Translations under genes and position numbers: made by a program | The notes under the pieces: model-generated | What the model was told of the DNA's origin: nothing | The model's database searches: none | The model's input: the letters and a program-made list of their open reading frames with translations, nothing else | Part shown: positions 26,164 through 35,879 of the stretch, piece after piece | Layout: every line of letters begins with the position of its first letter | How positions within the stretch are numbered: the first letter of the stretch is position 1 | NCBI GenBank assembly: GCA_031395485.1 | Contig: JANNUS010000009.1 | Span: 310,001-374,000 of the forward strand | Length of the DNA: 64,000 bases | Reading direction: 5' to 3' | From: UBA2336 sp031395485 | GTDB lineage: Bacteria > Bacteroidota > Bacteroidia > Cytophagales > Cyclobacteriaceae

Positions 26164-27726
26164 ATGCAAAGATATAGCATTTTGTGGGTGGATGATGAAA
26201 TTGACTTACTAAAGCCACACATCATTTTTTTAGAGCAACGCGGATATGACATTACACCGATTAACAATGGTTCAGACGCGGTCGAGATGTGTGAAGAAAA
26301 GCATTTTGATGCTGTATTTCTGGATGAAAATATGCCTGGGATGTCTGGGTTGGAGGCATTGAGCCTTATTAAAAATAACAAGCCAAATCTCCCGGTGGTA
26401 ATGATCACTAAAAATGAGGAGGAGCATATTATGGAGGAGGCTATCGGTTCTAAAATTGCCGACTACCTGATAAAGCCGTTGAACCCAAGCCAGATTTTGC
26501 TCTCGGTTAAAAAAATTTTTGATAACAAACGACTTGTCATTGAAAAGACGAACCTTAATTACCAACAGGAGTTTCGTAAAATCAGTATGGCCTTTATGGA
26601 GGAAATGAATCATGAAGCATGGGCCGATATTTATAAGAAGCTCGTGTTTTGGGAATTGCAGCTTGATCAGGCCGACAATCAGGAAATGGCTGAAATACTT
26701 GATGCGCAAAAAGCTGAAGCCAATGCGAACTTTGCCAAGTTTGTCATTAAGAATTATGATCGCTGGTTAAATGAGCCCAATGCGGATAAGCCATTACTTT
26801 CGCATCAACTCATGAAAAAGAAAGTAATTCCTGAACTAAAATCCGGGCGACCTCTATTTATGTTGTTGATTGACAATCTTCGGTATGATCAGTGGAAAGT
26901 TATTGAGCCAGTCATTAGTGAGTATTTTACAATTGAAAAGGAGGAAACGTACTATTCTATCCTACCAACAACAACGGCCTATGCGCGAAATTCAATTTTT
27001 TCTGGTATGATGCCCAGTGAAATGGAAAAGCTACAGCCCGACTTATGGGTAGGTGAGGATGAGGATGAAGGAAAAAATAACTTTGAAGATGCGTTTTTAG
27101 AAAAGCAGATTAAGAAAAACAATCTCAACATTAAATCTTCGTACCACAAAATTAAGAATCTGGAAGCTGGCCGCCATTTAGCGGATACCATCAATAATCT
27201 TTTTCAAAACGACTTAAATGTTATTGTTTACAATTTTGTGGATATGCTTTCGCATGCCCGTACCGATATGGCCATGGTAAGAGAGTTGGCACCAGATGAA
27301 TCGGCCTATCGATCGATCACTAAATCGTGGCTGCTACATTCGCCCCTCCTCGAAATTCTTAGAAAGATTTCTGAGAAAAATGCGAGGCTAATTATCACTA
27401 CAGATCACGGTACAATTCGGGTGAAAAGGCCCTTTAAGATTATTGGCGATAAAAGCGTGAATACAAACCTTCGGTACAAGCAAGGTAAAAACCTAAGTTA
27501 TGAAGGAGGAAAAGTGATGCAAGTACAAAAGCCTGAGCGTGTTTTTCTGCCGAAAATGAATGTCTCAACTTCATATGTATTTGCAATTGAAGATCAATTT
27601 TTCGCATACCCGAATAACTATAACCACTACGTAAACCTATATAAAGACACGTTTCAGCATGGCGGTGTGAGCCTGGAAGAGATGATAATCCCTATAATTT
27701 TATTAAATTCGAAGAATGCATCGTGA
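26164..27726 (+). CDS. porX: PorX-type response regulator with PglZ-like phosphatase domain
   Basis: PorX controls T9SS genes in Bacteroidota, working with the PorY kinase and the SigP sigma factor. The receiver domain (about residues 1-125) has the phospho-acceptor Asp54 in VFLDENMPG, the switch Thr near 82 and Lys104 in YLIKPLNP. A helical linker follows, then an alkaline phosphatase-superfamily PglZ domain. In that domain LLIDNLRYDQWK near residue 237, TTTAYARN and TTDHGTIRVKRP near 417 provide metal-ligand motifs. The 520-residue length is full. Its end overlaps tsaE by 11 bp. Confidence 0.93.
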   Translation: MQRYSILWVDDEIDLLKPHIIFLEQRGYDITPINNGSDAVEMCEEKHFDAVFLDENMPGMSGLEALSLIKNNKPNLPVVMITKNEEEHIMEEAIGSKIADYLIKPLNPSQILLSVKKIFDNKRLVIEKTNLNYQQEFRKISMAFMEEMNHEAWADIYKKLVFWELQLDQADNQEMAEILDAQKAEANANFAKFVIKNYDRWLNEPNADKPLLSHQLMKKKVIPELKSGRPLFMLLIDNLRYDQWKVIEPVISEYFTIEKEETYYSILPTTTAYARNSIFSGMMPSEMEKLQPDLWVGEDEDEGKNNFEDAFLEKQIKKNNLNIKSSYHKIKNLEAGRHLADTINNLFQNDLNVIVYNFVDMLSHARTDMAMVRELAPDESAYRSITKSWLLHSPLLEILRKISEKNARLIITTDHGTIRVKRPFKIIGDKSVNTNLRYKQGKNLSYEGGKVMQVQKPERVFLPKMNVSTSYVFAIEDQFFAYPNNYNHYVNLYKDTFQHGGVSLEEMIIPIILLNSKNAS

Positions 27727-28180
27727 TGAAAAGCGCCATGCATTTGAAAAGGTGACACTGGCAGAACTTGATGATGTTGCCCGTGAACTAATGCAATCTT
27801 TAGATAAATTCCCTGTAATTATTTTTCATGGAGAAATGGGGGCTGGTAAAACAACGCTGATAAAAGCAATGGGTAAAGCCTTAGGGGTAACCGAAACAAT
27901 TAGCAGCCCGACTTTCTCCATTGTGAATGAGTACCAAACGAAATCAGCCAAGAAGATTTTTCACTTTGATTTTTATAGGATAAAAAAGGAAACGGAGGCA
28001 TATGATATTGGTGTTGAGGAGTATTTTGATTCCGGGCATTATTGTTTTGTCGAATGGCCTGAAAAAATCCCTTCACTCTTGCCTGCTGCCGTTGCAGAAG
28101 TATTTATTACCAGCACAGACGATACACATAGAACTATAGCATTTTCAGTTCATCATGGAAAAGAAGAAAACAGGGTTTGA
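27716..28180 (+). CDS. tsaE: tRNA threonylcarbamoyladenosine biosynthesis ATPase TsaE
   Basis: TsaE is the P-loop ATPase that works with TsaB and TsaD to form t6A37 in ANN-decoding tRNAs. Walker A GEMGAGKTTLI lies near residue 39. Family blocks SSPTFSIVNEY, FHFDFYRIK and FVEWPEKIP follow. The length of 154 residues is normal. It overlaps porX by 11 bp and the dehydrogenase gene by 26 bp, so the three genes are probably read as one coupled operon. Confidence 0.95.
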   Translation: MHRDEKRHAFEKVTLAELDDVARELMQSLDKFPVIIFHGEMGAGKTTLIKAMGKALGVTETISSPTFSIVNEYQTKSAKKIFHFDFYRIKKETEAYDIGVEEYFDSGHYCFVEWPEKIPSLLPAAVAEVFITSTDDTHRTIAFSVHHGKEENRV

Positions 28181-29375
28181 AACACTCGCGAAAGCTGGCC
28201 TTGCTCATCAAGAGCAAATGCTTGCAGTGAAGAAGAAGAAGAATTCTTTTTTTATTGGTTTACCCAAAGAGATTTCGCTTCAGGAAAATCGCATTACACT
28301 CACGCCCGATGCTGTAGAGTTACTCGTTAATAATGGTCATGAAATATGGCTGGAGACGAAAGCGGGTGTTGGCTCGAAGTTTACCGATCAACAGTACAGT
28401 GAGGCAGGAGCAAAGATTGTATACACAGCCAATGAAGTTTATAGGGCCGATGTTATTCTGAAAATTGAACCCCCTACGGAAGATGAGATTGAGCTAATGC
28501 GTCCCGGCCAGACACTTATCTCGGCTCTTCAACTTGGTCATTTGTTACCCGAACAGGTGCAAGGATTGCTGAAGAAAAAAATCACTTCTTTAGCCTTTGA
28601 GTTAATTGAAGATAAAGTAGGCGGTATGCCAATCATTCGTGCTATGAGTGAAATTGCAGGCAGTACAGTGATGTTGATTGCATCAGAATATTTGAGTACG
28701 GCAAATAATGGTAAGGGCGTTATTTTAGGAGGTATCACGGGAGTACCACCAACTAAAGTGGTGATCATTGGTGCCGGTACGGTTGCTGAGTTTGCTGCCC
28801 GTGCCGCACTCGGCTTAGGAGCCGATGTTCAGGTTTTTGATAATCATCTCTATAAACTCAGAAGGATTAAACACATTTTAGGACAACAACTATACACTTC
28901 TACTATTGATACAATCACGTTAAGTGAAACCTTAAAATCGGCCGATGTAGTTATTGGTGCATTGCGTGCTGAGAAAGGTAAAGCCCGGCACGTAATTACG
29001 GAAGAAATGGTAAGTCGAATGAAACCAGATTCATTAATAATAGACTTAAGTATTGACCAGGGTGGTTGTGTTGAGACTTCTGAAATTACTACGCTGAAGA
29101 AGCCGGCATTCCGTAAGCATGATGTGATTCATTACTGCGTACCCAACGTTGCATCACGCGTAGCACACACTGCCACAAATGCTTTAAGTAATATTTTCAC
29201 ACCCACTATTTTGCGAGCAGCCGAAGAGGGTGGAGTGGAGGAGATGGTTTTCTCTCATAAATGGTTTATGAAAGGCGTTTACACATACAAAGGCGGGCTC
29301 ACCAATGAATCTGTTGCACGCAAATTTGGGCTGAAGTACAAGAATATTGAGCTGTTGCTGGCTGCTAGATTTTAA
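28155..29375 (+). CDS. Alanine dehydrogenase/transhydrogenase-family protein with altered active site
   Basis: This 406-residue protein has the N-terminal substrate domain (IGLPKEISLQENRITLTP) and an NAD-binding fold (VVIIGAGTVAEFAARAA). It also has the SIDQGGCVE block of alanine dehydrogenases. From memory of the B. subtilis and M. tuberculosis enzymes, the catalytic Lys (K75, in KVKEP) aligns with Glu in LKIEPP. The catalytic His (H96, in LHLA) aligns with Gln in LQLG. It also carries a distinctive C-terminal tail ending ARKFGLKYKNIELLLAARF. Alanine dehydrogenase activity is therefore doubtful. It overlaps tsaE by 26 bp. A fragment of its 3' end recurs at 37525-37584. Confidence 0.85.
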   Translation: MEKKKTGFETLAKAGLAHQEQMLAVKKKKNSFFIGLPKEISLQENRITLTPDAVELLVNNGHEIWLETKAGVGSKFTDQQYSEAGAKIVYTANEVYRADVILKIEPPTEDEIELMRPGQTLISALQLGHLLPEQVQGLLKKKITSLAFELIEDKVGGMPIIRAMSEIAGSTVMLIASEYLSTANNGKGVILGGITGVPPTKVVIIGAGTVAEFAARAALGLGADVQVFDNHLYKLRRIKHILGQQLYTSTIDTITLSETLKSADVVIGALRAEKGKARHVITEEMVSRMKPDSLIIDLSIDQGGCVETSEITTLKKPAFRKHDVIHYCVPNVASRVAHTATNALSNIFTPTILRAAEEGGVEEMVFSHKWFMKGVYTYKGGLTNESVARKFGLKYKNIELLLAARF

Positions 29376-29418
29376 TAACCATAAAATTGGTTTCTAGCTA
29401 TCAAAACACCCAGACTTT

Positions 29419-32367
29419 CTACTTTACCCAAACCTCATCAACAAAAATAAAGGCCTCCCCATTAAAAGGATATCCTTGATGCCAGGAAGGAAGCTTTCCA
29501 AAATTGGTTGCTTTAATTTTAATAAAGCGTGTTTTTTGTTTTTGGATTGATAGTTTCAAGTTCTGAATTTGAACAGTGAAATCTTCGGCAAGCATATTAT
29601 TTTTTAGATTTCCTGCTTTTGTAAAGTTTTTGCCATCAAGCGACAGCTCAACTTCAATTTGTGTTGGCATTATTATCCAGGCGCGTGTGTCTTGTAGAAA
29701 TCCTGCACCTATTTCAGTAACAGATTTAGTTTCGATCAGATCAATTACTATTTCAAAATCCTGGCTTTGATATCCTTGCCATTCCCCTTTTCTCCAATTC
29801 TCATCTCCACGAATACCATCAATAATACCATCGTCACCACCAGCTGTGTATTGCGGATTGTATTTTGAGGTTATCTGAATCTTCCAGTCGTTGCTAAATT
29901 TGTAAAAAGTTGCTTTTGTCGTATAGCTCTTCCTGCCTGCTGTATTGATTGCGATTGCTTCCAGATTGGTTGTTTCTTTCAATTCAATCGGGCCAGTATA
30001 TCTTTTTGATGTTTCGTTTGGGGTAGTATTGTTTAGTGTATAATAAATGGAGCAGTCAGAGCAGCTTTCGATGGTAACCGATGTTTTGCCTTTAAAGCTT
30101 TTCCCGTTTGACGTGATTATAGGTGTTGTAACAAATTCCGAATCAGTGAGTTTTTGAATTTGTGACTCTTTAAAAAATGAGTCAGTTATGGCAGGTTCGT
30201 TTGTCATGTTTAGTGATAGGTCTCCACCTTTCATGAGTTGTTCATAGCTGATTGACGGAGACTTTAATAAACTTCCGTTATGGGAAGCACTACCAATGAA
30301 TTTATTTTCTGTCGAATTATTTTTATTCGTTATTGTTAATTGATTTCTATTCTCAAGATTTACGATCACGTTGTCAAAAATCGGAGAGCCAATGCTAAAC
30401 TCTGCTGTGCCCGGGCAGACTTGATATATGCCGAGCGAACTTAAAACATACCAGGCACTCATTTGCCCACAGTCCTCATTGCCAGAGAGCCCATCCGGGG
30501 AATTTTTATACAGGTTGTCAAGGATCTCTCGTACCCTTTGTTGCGTTTTATGTGGCCTGCCAACATAGTTGTACAGATAAGCCATATGATGACTAGGCTC
30601 ATTACCGTGTGCATACTGACCAATCAATCCTGTTATGTCGGCTTGTTCACGTCCGGTTGTAAGTGAATTGGTTGTAAATAGTTCGTCTAATTTTTTTTCG
30701 AAATTTCTTGGACCTCCCAAGAGGCTAATATGTCCGGTAATATCGTGCGGTGTAAAGAAGGAATATTGCCACGAGTTTGCTTCTGTAAAATGGTTATTCA
30801 CTTCTCTCGGATCGAATGGAGTAAGCCAACCTCCATTTTTCTTAGGCCTCATAAAACCTGTGCGCGCGTCAAACAAGTTTCTGTAACTTAATGACCTTTG
30901 TATGTATTGATTATACGTTGTGTCTTTTTTTAAAAGTCTTGCTACCTGTGCAATGCAAAAATCATCATAGGCATACTCCAGGGTTTTAGAGACTGACTCA
31001 TGCTCATCGTCAATCGTAATCACACCGTTAGTACGGTAGGCCGGTAAACCAAGATGCGGCCATGTTGAGCTTTTCTTCATTGCTTCAAAAGCCAGGTTTA
31101 AATCGAAGGAGCCAATTCCTTTAACAGCTGCATCAGCAATGACGCTCGCATTATGATAGCCGATCATACAATCTGTTTCGTTGGCTGCTAACTCCCACAC
31201 CGGTAATCTTCCACCCTGCTGATACATAGAAAGAAAGGATTGTATGAAATCATTTGTTCTTTTCTGATCAATAATGGTATAGAGGGGATGCAGTGCTCGG
31301 AAAGTATCCCACAAAGAAAAAATTGTATAGTGTGTGTAATCAGTTGATTGATATATTTTCTTATCCATGCCCAGATACCGGCCATCTACATCGCTTGCGG
31401 TACTGGGATGTGTAAAGCAATGGTATAATGCTGTATAGAAAATTGTTAGCTTATCTTTATCGCTATCGGTTACTTGAATTTTACTCAGCTCCTTGTCCCA
31501 GGTGCTTGTTGCTTGTTTCTTTATTTCATCAAAATTCCAATGGGGGAGTTCTGCTTTCATATTTTTAGCGGCACCATCGATATCAACCATGGATAAGGAA
31601 ACTTTTACCAGCAGCGGTGTAACGCCATCGCTTTTAAAACTAAAATTAATTTTAGCAGACTGTTGTGAAATTTCAACAGACTTACTTTCAACACCATCAA
31701 CAGAAACAACATGGTCTGTTATAGGCTGCGAGAATTCCATAACGAAGGCAACGTATTGGTCCTGTGCCCAAGCCTTGCTTCTTCGAAAACCGATAACCCG
31801 GGTAGGACTTTCTATTTTTATATAAGCTTCGGTGCACTCGTCACGATGACTGAAATCAAAAGCAAGGATAGCTTTTTCTGTTTTAGGAAAGGTGTATCGA
31901 TGCATCCCAACACGATTTGTTGTGGTGAGTTCGGTGAGCACACCATTGTTTAGTTTAACGGAGTAGTAGCCAGCTTCGGCATGTTCATTTTTGTGATTGA
32001 ATGAAGCGCGATAGTCGTCCGTTGTGAAAGCTCCTTTACCGATAACGGGCATCAGCATAATATCACCGTAATCGGATATACCGGTACCACTCAAGTGCGT
32101 ATGGGAGAATCCATAGATGATTGAATCTGAGTAGTGGTAGCCGGAGCAACCATCCCAACTACCATCAATGCGTGTATCGGGAGAGAGTTGAACCATTCCG
32201 AACGGCACTACCGCCCCCGGAAATGTATGTCCATGGCCTCCGGTGCCGATAAACGGATTTACATATTGGGCTAAATTAGTTTGGGCTATACTTGAAATAG
32301 CGGAGAGCAATAGTATCGCGTTGAAAATTAATATTGCGCAACGTGAGCTCAATTTAGTATGTATCAT
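29419..32367 (-). CDS. GH92 alpha-mannosidase with C-terminal sugar-binding-type domains
   Basis: GH92 enzymes are calcium-dependent exo-alpha-mannosidases acting on N-glycans or mannans. A signal peptide (cleavage near residue 28, before QTN) precedes the N-terminal domain, which carries GTGGHGHTFPGAVVPFGMVQ. The catalytic (alpha/alpha)6 domain has GNEPSHHMAYLYN and GNEDCGQMSAWYV near residue 634. After about residue 765 lies a chitobiase C-terminal-like beta domain (IYYTLNNTTPNETSKRYTGP). A discoidin (F5/8 type C)-like domain of about 140 residues follows. It is last in the mannoside operon and overlaps the GH2 gene by 14 bp. It converges on the dehydrogenase gene. Confidence 0.94.
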   Translation of the reverse strand: MIHTKLSSRCAILIFNAILLLSAISSIAQTNLAQYVNPFIGTGGHGHTFPGAVVPFGMVQLSPDTRIDGSWDGCSGYHYSDSIIYGFSHTHLSGTGISDYGDIMLMPVIGKGAFTTDDYRASFNHKNEHAEAGYYSVKLNNGVLTELTTTNRVGMHRYTFPKTEKAILAFDFSHRDECTEAYIKIESPTRVIGFRRSKAWAQDQYVAFVMEFSQPITDHVVSVDGVESKSVEISQQSAKINFSFKSDGVTPLLVKVSLSMVDIDGAAKNMKAELPHWNFDEIKKQATSTWDKELSKIQVTDSDKDKLTIFYTALYHCFTHPSTASDVDGRYLGMDKKIYQSTDYTHYTIFSLWDTFRALHPLYTIIDQKRTNDFIQSFLSMYQQGGRLPVWELAANETDCMIGYHNASVIADAAVKGIGSFDLNLAFEAMKKSSTWPHLGLPAYRTNGVITIDDEHESVSKTLEYAYDDFCIAQVARLLKKDTTYNQYIQRSLSYRNLFDARTGFMRPKKNGGWLTPFDPREVNNHFTEANSWQYSFFTPHDITGHISLLGGPRNFEKKLDELFTTNSLTTGREQADITGLIGQYAHGNEPSHHMAYLYNYVGRPHKTQQRVREILDNLYKNSPDGLSGNEDCGQMSAWYVLSSLGIYQVCPGTAEFSIGSPIFDNVIVNLENRNQLTITNKNNSTENKFIGSASHNGSLLKSPSISYEQLMKGGDLSLNMTNEPAITDSFFKESQIQKLTDSEFVTTPIITSNGKSFKGKTSVTIESCSDCSIYYTLNNTTPNETSKRYTGPIELKETTNLEAIAINTAGRKSYTTKATFYKFSNDWKIQITSKYNPQYTAGGDDGIIDGIRGDENWRKGEWQGYQSQDFEIVIDLIETKSVTEIGAGFLQDTRAWIIMPTQIEVELSLDGKNFTKAGNLKNNMLAEDFTVQIQNLKLSIQKQKTRFIKIKATNFGKLPSWHQGYPFNGEAFIFVDEVWVK

Positions 32368-34867
32368 ACAATGATTTTATTTTTATTTTAGTTTTTATCT
32401 GGTTGTACGTTCCCTTCCCAACGATTTCAATTTCTCTTGATTTTCCGGGTAGTAAGTCAACGTAATTTTCAGAGAATGTAATACCCTCATCGGCATCGAT
32501 ATAAATATTTTTTGCGAGTTTATCGCTAGAAATTATGAAGAAGTTTTTCTTTTTAGATGCCTTTACTTGAATAGTAGGTTTCTGTAAGCAAAGATTTTTA
32601 GGAGAAGTAAAGTAAAAGACATTTTCTGCTACCAATGACCCTGCGTTCGTGTGTAACTCTGCTAACAGAAAAGAGCATGATGGATTTATTTTTCCCGACA
32701 ACTCAATCGAGTCTATCGAATAAATGACTGCGCTACCTTGTTTGTAAGTAAGTATATTTTTTTTGTCTTGCCATTTAATATTTCCGTTGAAGTCAATCGC
32801 GGATATAGAAAGTTTAACTTCATTATGGCGTGTACTATCGGCTATGGCAAATATTTTGTAGGCTCCATCTTCTATAATTGTGCTGAGTATTTCATTTTGG
32901 TAAGCTTTCTTAATTAAGTAATGGGCGGCTTTTGGTGTGCCAAAGTAGTCTATGCTGCTCCAGGATGTTACGGGCCAGCAATCATTCAATTGCCAAAATA
33001 GAGTTCCCATGCAATATGGTTGGCGTCTCCGATGTGATTCAATAGCAGTTTTCATTCCTTCTGCCTGCACAAGTTGTGATACATAACAGTAATCCTCAAA
33101 GCCTTTCGGCTTTTGATAGTACCGGGTGAGGTAATGATCAATTGTCTGGAAACCTATAGGGTGTTTTTGATGATGCTTGACTACCTCAGACTGCAGATCA
33201 ATATTTTTTTCATCGGAGATCTTCTTGAACAGATAAGGGGATGGCATTCCCTGAAATCCATACTCGCTCATAAACCTTCCGACTTTCTCCTGATATTCGC
33301 TAAAGGGTTCAAGTCCCCACCAAACACCCCAATAGTGTGAATCACCTTCGGCTAAGCTTTTCTTCCTTCCCCACCCATGCTGTGGTGATGAAGGCCAATA
33401 GAAATGTGAAGGATCAAACTTTTTAACCAAATCTGAAATTTCTTTTTCAAATAAATTTTGGTAGTCAGTCCAAATTTTCAATGAATCGCTATTTGAATAT
33501 TTGTATTGTTTTTGCCAGCCCCAATTAAACCAACCTTCGCTTATCTCATTGTTTCCACACCATAAGGCAAGGCTGGCGTGGTTACGCAATCGAATGATCT
33601 GCTCTTCAACTTCCGCCCGTACATTAGTTAAAAATTGCTCGTTACCGGGATACATCGTGTTAGCAAACATAAAGTCTTGCCAAACAAGAATACCCTGTTC
33701 ATCGCAAGCATCATAAAAGGATTGATCTGCGTAAACTCCACCACCCCAAACGCGCAGCATGTTCATGTTTGAACTATGTGCTGTGTTAACCATGTTTTTA
33801 TACTGTTGCGCGGTAACTCGAGGTAGAAAATTATCAGGAGGAATGATATTAGCACCTTTAATAAAGACTGGTTTGCCGTTTAGTTTGAAAAGGAAGCTTC
33901 TCCCTACAGAATCCTTTTCCTGAATTAGTTCGATAGTTCGAATGCCAATGCGTTGATATGAAATATTTTTGGAAGGTGTTAAATCACTGCTTATCTCTAT
34001 TCGTAGCGTATAAAGTATGGGTTCTCCTAAACCATTGCACCACCAAAGTTTTGGGTTTTTGATAGTTGCCCTTGTTTTTAGAAGCGTATCTGTTGGTAGA
34101 ACGTTTAAAGAATTTGATCCGATCAATTGATTCGTAGCATTATTGTATACGGAAATTTTAAGATTTGTATTTCTCTTATTTTCAATCGAAGTATTGATAT
34201 TCAAAATTGCTTCGCTTGCTGAAACATTTTCCTGAATAATATGATGATTGAATATCCGGATGGACCCTTGCAACAAAACTAATTTCACGGGCTTCCAAAT
34301 ACCACACGTAACAAATCGAGGTCCCCAGTCCCAACCGTAGTGGTATGCGGCTTTGCGTGTGAAAGCCTTCTCTTCACCGGGTAGTTTGTACGGTAGATGT
34401 TTCGCTTCTTCTTTGCCTTTTTTAAAGGCTGATAAGAATTTTATTCTCAAATAATTTGTGCCCTCTTTTAAATGAGGCTCACAACTAACCTGCCACGAGC
34501 GAAACATATTATTTGCAGTTAGAATGCGAGAGTCATTCAAGTATACTTCAGCGTATGTATCAAGTCCTTCAAATAGAAGTGAAGCGCTATTTGTTGCTTC
34601 GGCTTTGTGGTACTCAAAAGTGCATTTGTATTCCCAGTCAACAGTGTCTACCCATTGAACTAACTTTTCGTTAGTCCCAAAATATGGATCAGGTATTATT
34701 TTATTGGTTAGTAAATCTGTATGAACAGTACCCGGTATAATTGCTTGTAGCCATACTGAATCACCCACTCTTCTGAATTTCCAATTTGAGTTGAGGATTA
34801 CTTCTTGCGATTGAGAGTAGCAGCTCCAACTTATAAAAACGAAAAAAGTAAAAAGCTTGATTTTCAT
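32354..34867 (-). CDS. GH2 beta-mannosidase
   Basis: This 837-residue secreted enzyme has a signal peptide (cleavage near SCYSQSQ) and the GH2 order: sugar-binding, immunoglobulin-like and TIM-barrel domains. The acid/base Glu is in LWCGNNEISEGWFNWG near residue 440, and the nucleophile Glu is in GRFMSEYGFQGMPS near residue 536. The WDWGPRF block near residue 181 and RVWGGGVY near 375 are typical of beta-mannosidases. Its neighbours are a GH92 alpha-mannosidase, a ROK kinase and a sugar permease, so hydrolysis of the Man-beta-GlcNAc core or of beta-mannosides is likely. Confidence 0.93.
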   Translation of the reverse strand: MKIKLFTFFVFISWSCYSQSQEVILNSNWKFRRVGDSVWLQAIIPGTVHTDLLTNKIIPDPYFGTNEKLVQWVDTVDWEYKCTFEYHKAEATNSASLLFEGLDTYAEVYLNDSRILTANNMFRSWQVSCEPHLKEGTNYLRIKFLSAFKKGKEEAKHLPYKLPGEEKAFTRKAAYHYGWDWGPRFVTCGIWKPVKLVLLQGSIRIFNHHIIQENVSASEAILNINTSIENKRNTNLKISVYNNATNQLIGSNSLNVLPTDTLLKTRATIKNPKLWWCNGLGEPILYTLRIEISSDLTPSKNISYQRIGIRTIELIQEKDSVGRSFLFKLNGKPVFIKGANIIPPDNFLPRVTAQQYKNMVNTAHSSNMNMLRVWGGGVYADQSFYDACDEQGILVWQDFMFANTMYPGNEQFLTNVRAEVEEQIIRLRNHASLALWCGNNEISEGWFNWGWQKQYKYSNSDSLKIWTDYQNLFEKEISDLVKKFDPSHFYWPSSPQHGWGRKKSLAEGDSHYWGVWWGLEPFSEYQEKVGRFMSEYGFQGMPSPYLFKKISDEKNIDLQSEVVKHHQKHPIGFQTIDHYLTRYYQKPKGFEDYCYVSQLVQAEGMKTAIESHRRRQPYCMGTLFWQLNDCWPVTSWSSIDYFGTPKAAHYLIKKAYQNEILSTIIEDGAYKIFAIADSTRHNEVKLSISAIDFNGNIKWQDKKNILTYKQGSAVIYSIDSIELSGKINPSCSFLLAELHTNAGSLVAENVFYFTSPKNLCLQKPTIQVKASKKKNFFIISSDKLAKNIYIDADEGITFSENYVDLLPGKSREIEIVGKGTYNQIKTKIKIKSLYDTY

Positions 34868-34946
34868 TGCTTATTCATGCGTGTTCATTTGCTGGCAAAG
34901 CGACCTTTGTTACTTTTAACAAAAATCTATCAAAACATTTTATGTA

Positions 34947-35879
34947 TTACTGGCTATTCCAAATAAGGGAGGCCGCACCAAGGATGGCTCCAGCGTTTTC
35001 ATTGAGCTCTGATAAATGTATTTTAGCTTTATTTCTATATATATTGTGCAGGTTATCCTCAAAACTCTTTCTAGTGGGGGCAAGAAGAAATTCACCTGCC
35101 CGTGCCAAGCCGCCAAATAAAAATATAGCTTCCGGGCTCGTGTATGCCATTGCGTTTGCAAGTGCTAATCCTAAAACCTCCCCGGTTTTTGAAAATGCAT
35201 CCAGCGCTTCCTTTTCTCCTTCGCGCGCCTTTTGATAAATCCCCATGGCATCTATTGTAAAATTTTTCTCGCCTTTTAGTTCGTTGTAGGTTGTTACAAT
35301 TCCTGTTGCTGAGCAATATGTTTCCAAGCACCCTTTCCGACCACAGCCACAAAGCCTGCCATTTTTCTCAACAATTACATGACCAAGTTCTCCAGCAAAT
35401 CCATCATGGCCATAGACTAGCGTACCATTCATAACAATGCCACTGCCTAATCCTGTACCGAGTGTTATAAAAATGAAATCGTTGTAATTTTTAGCGCCAC
35501 CGTACAGATGTTCGCCAAGTGCCGCAGCATTGGCATCATTTGTAACGATAGATTTTACACCTAATTCTTTTTCGAAAGCCGAAGCAACCGGAATAATGCC
35601 TTTCCATTGCAAGTTTGGTGCATGTTCTACGTTACCGGTATAATAATTTCCGTTTGGCGCACCTACACCACAGCCAATAAGCTTAGCGTGAGATGATTTT
35701 GTCAACCATCTTTTGATGGAGTCAGATGCAAATGTGACCAGGTGACTAAATTCTGAAAAATCTTTTGTAGGAAATGAATCTGACCAAACAATTTTTCCAA
35801 CCTCATCTACCAGGCCAAGTGCCACGTTCGTGCCACCAATATCAATGCCCGCTACCAGCGGTTGTTGTATCGTAATCAA
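34947..35879 (-). CDS. ROK-family sugar kinase
   Basis: ROK kinases phosphorylate hexoses such as glucose, fructose or mannose. The 310-residue protein has the ATP-site motif GIDIGGTN near residues 11-18 and the catalytic Asp in VTNDANAAALGE. It has LGTGLGSGIV, and a zinc motif with the sugar-contact GELGHV followed by CGCGRKGCLE near 175. Given its operon partners, mannose is a reasonable but unproven substrate. The start is a TTG at 35879, 38 bp inside the 3' end of the permease gene, which suggests coupled translation. Confidence 0.92.
   Translation of the reverse strand: MITIQQPLVAGIDIGGTNVALGLVDEVGKIVWSDSFPTKDFSEFSHLVTFASDSIKRWLTKSSHAKLIGCGVGAPNGNYYTGNVEHAPNLQWKGIIPVASAFEKELGVKSIVTNDANAAALGEHLYGGAKNYNDFIFITLGTGLGSGIVMNGTLVYGHDGFAGELGHVIVEKNGRLCGCGRKGCLETYCSATGIVTTYNELKGEKNFTIDAMGIYQKAREGEKEALDAFSKTGEVLGLALANAMAYTSPEAIFLFGGLARAGEFLLAPTRKSFEDNLHNIYRNKAKIHLSELNENAGAILGAASLIWNSQ

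Noticed and set aside
31493..31825. Open frame of 110 codons antisense to the GH92 gene
   Set aside because: It is a shadow of a strongly supported gene and has no recognisable domain or signal.
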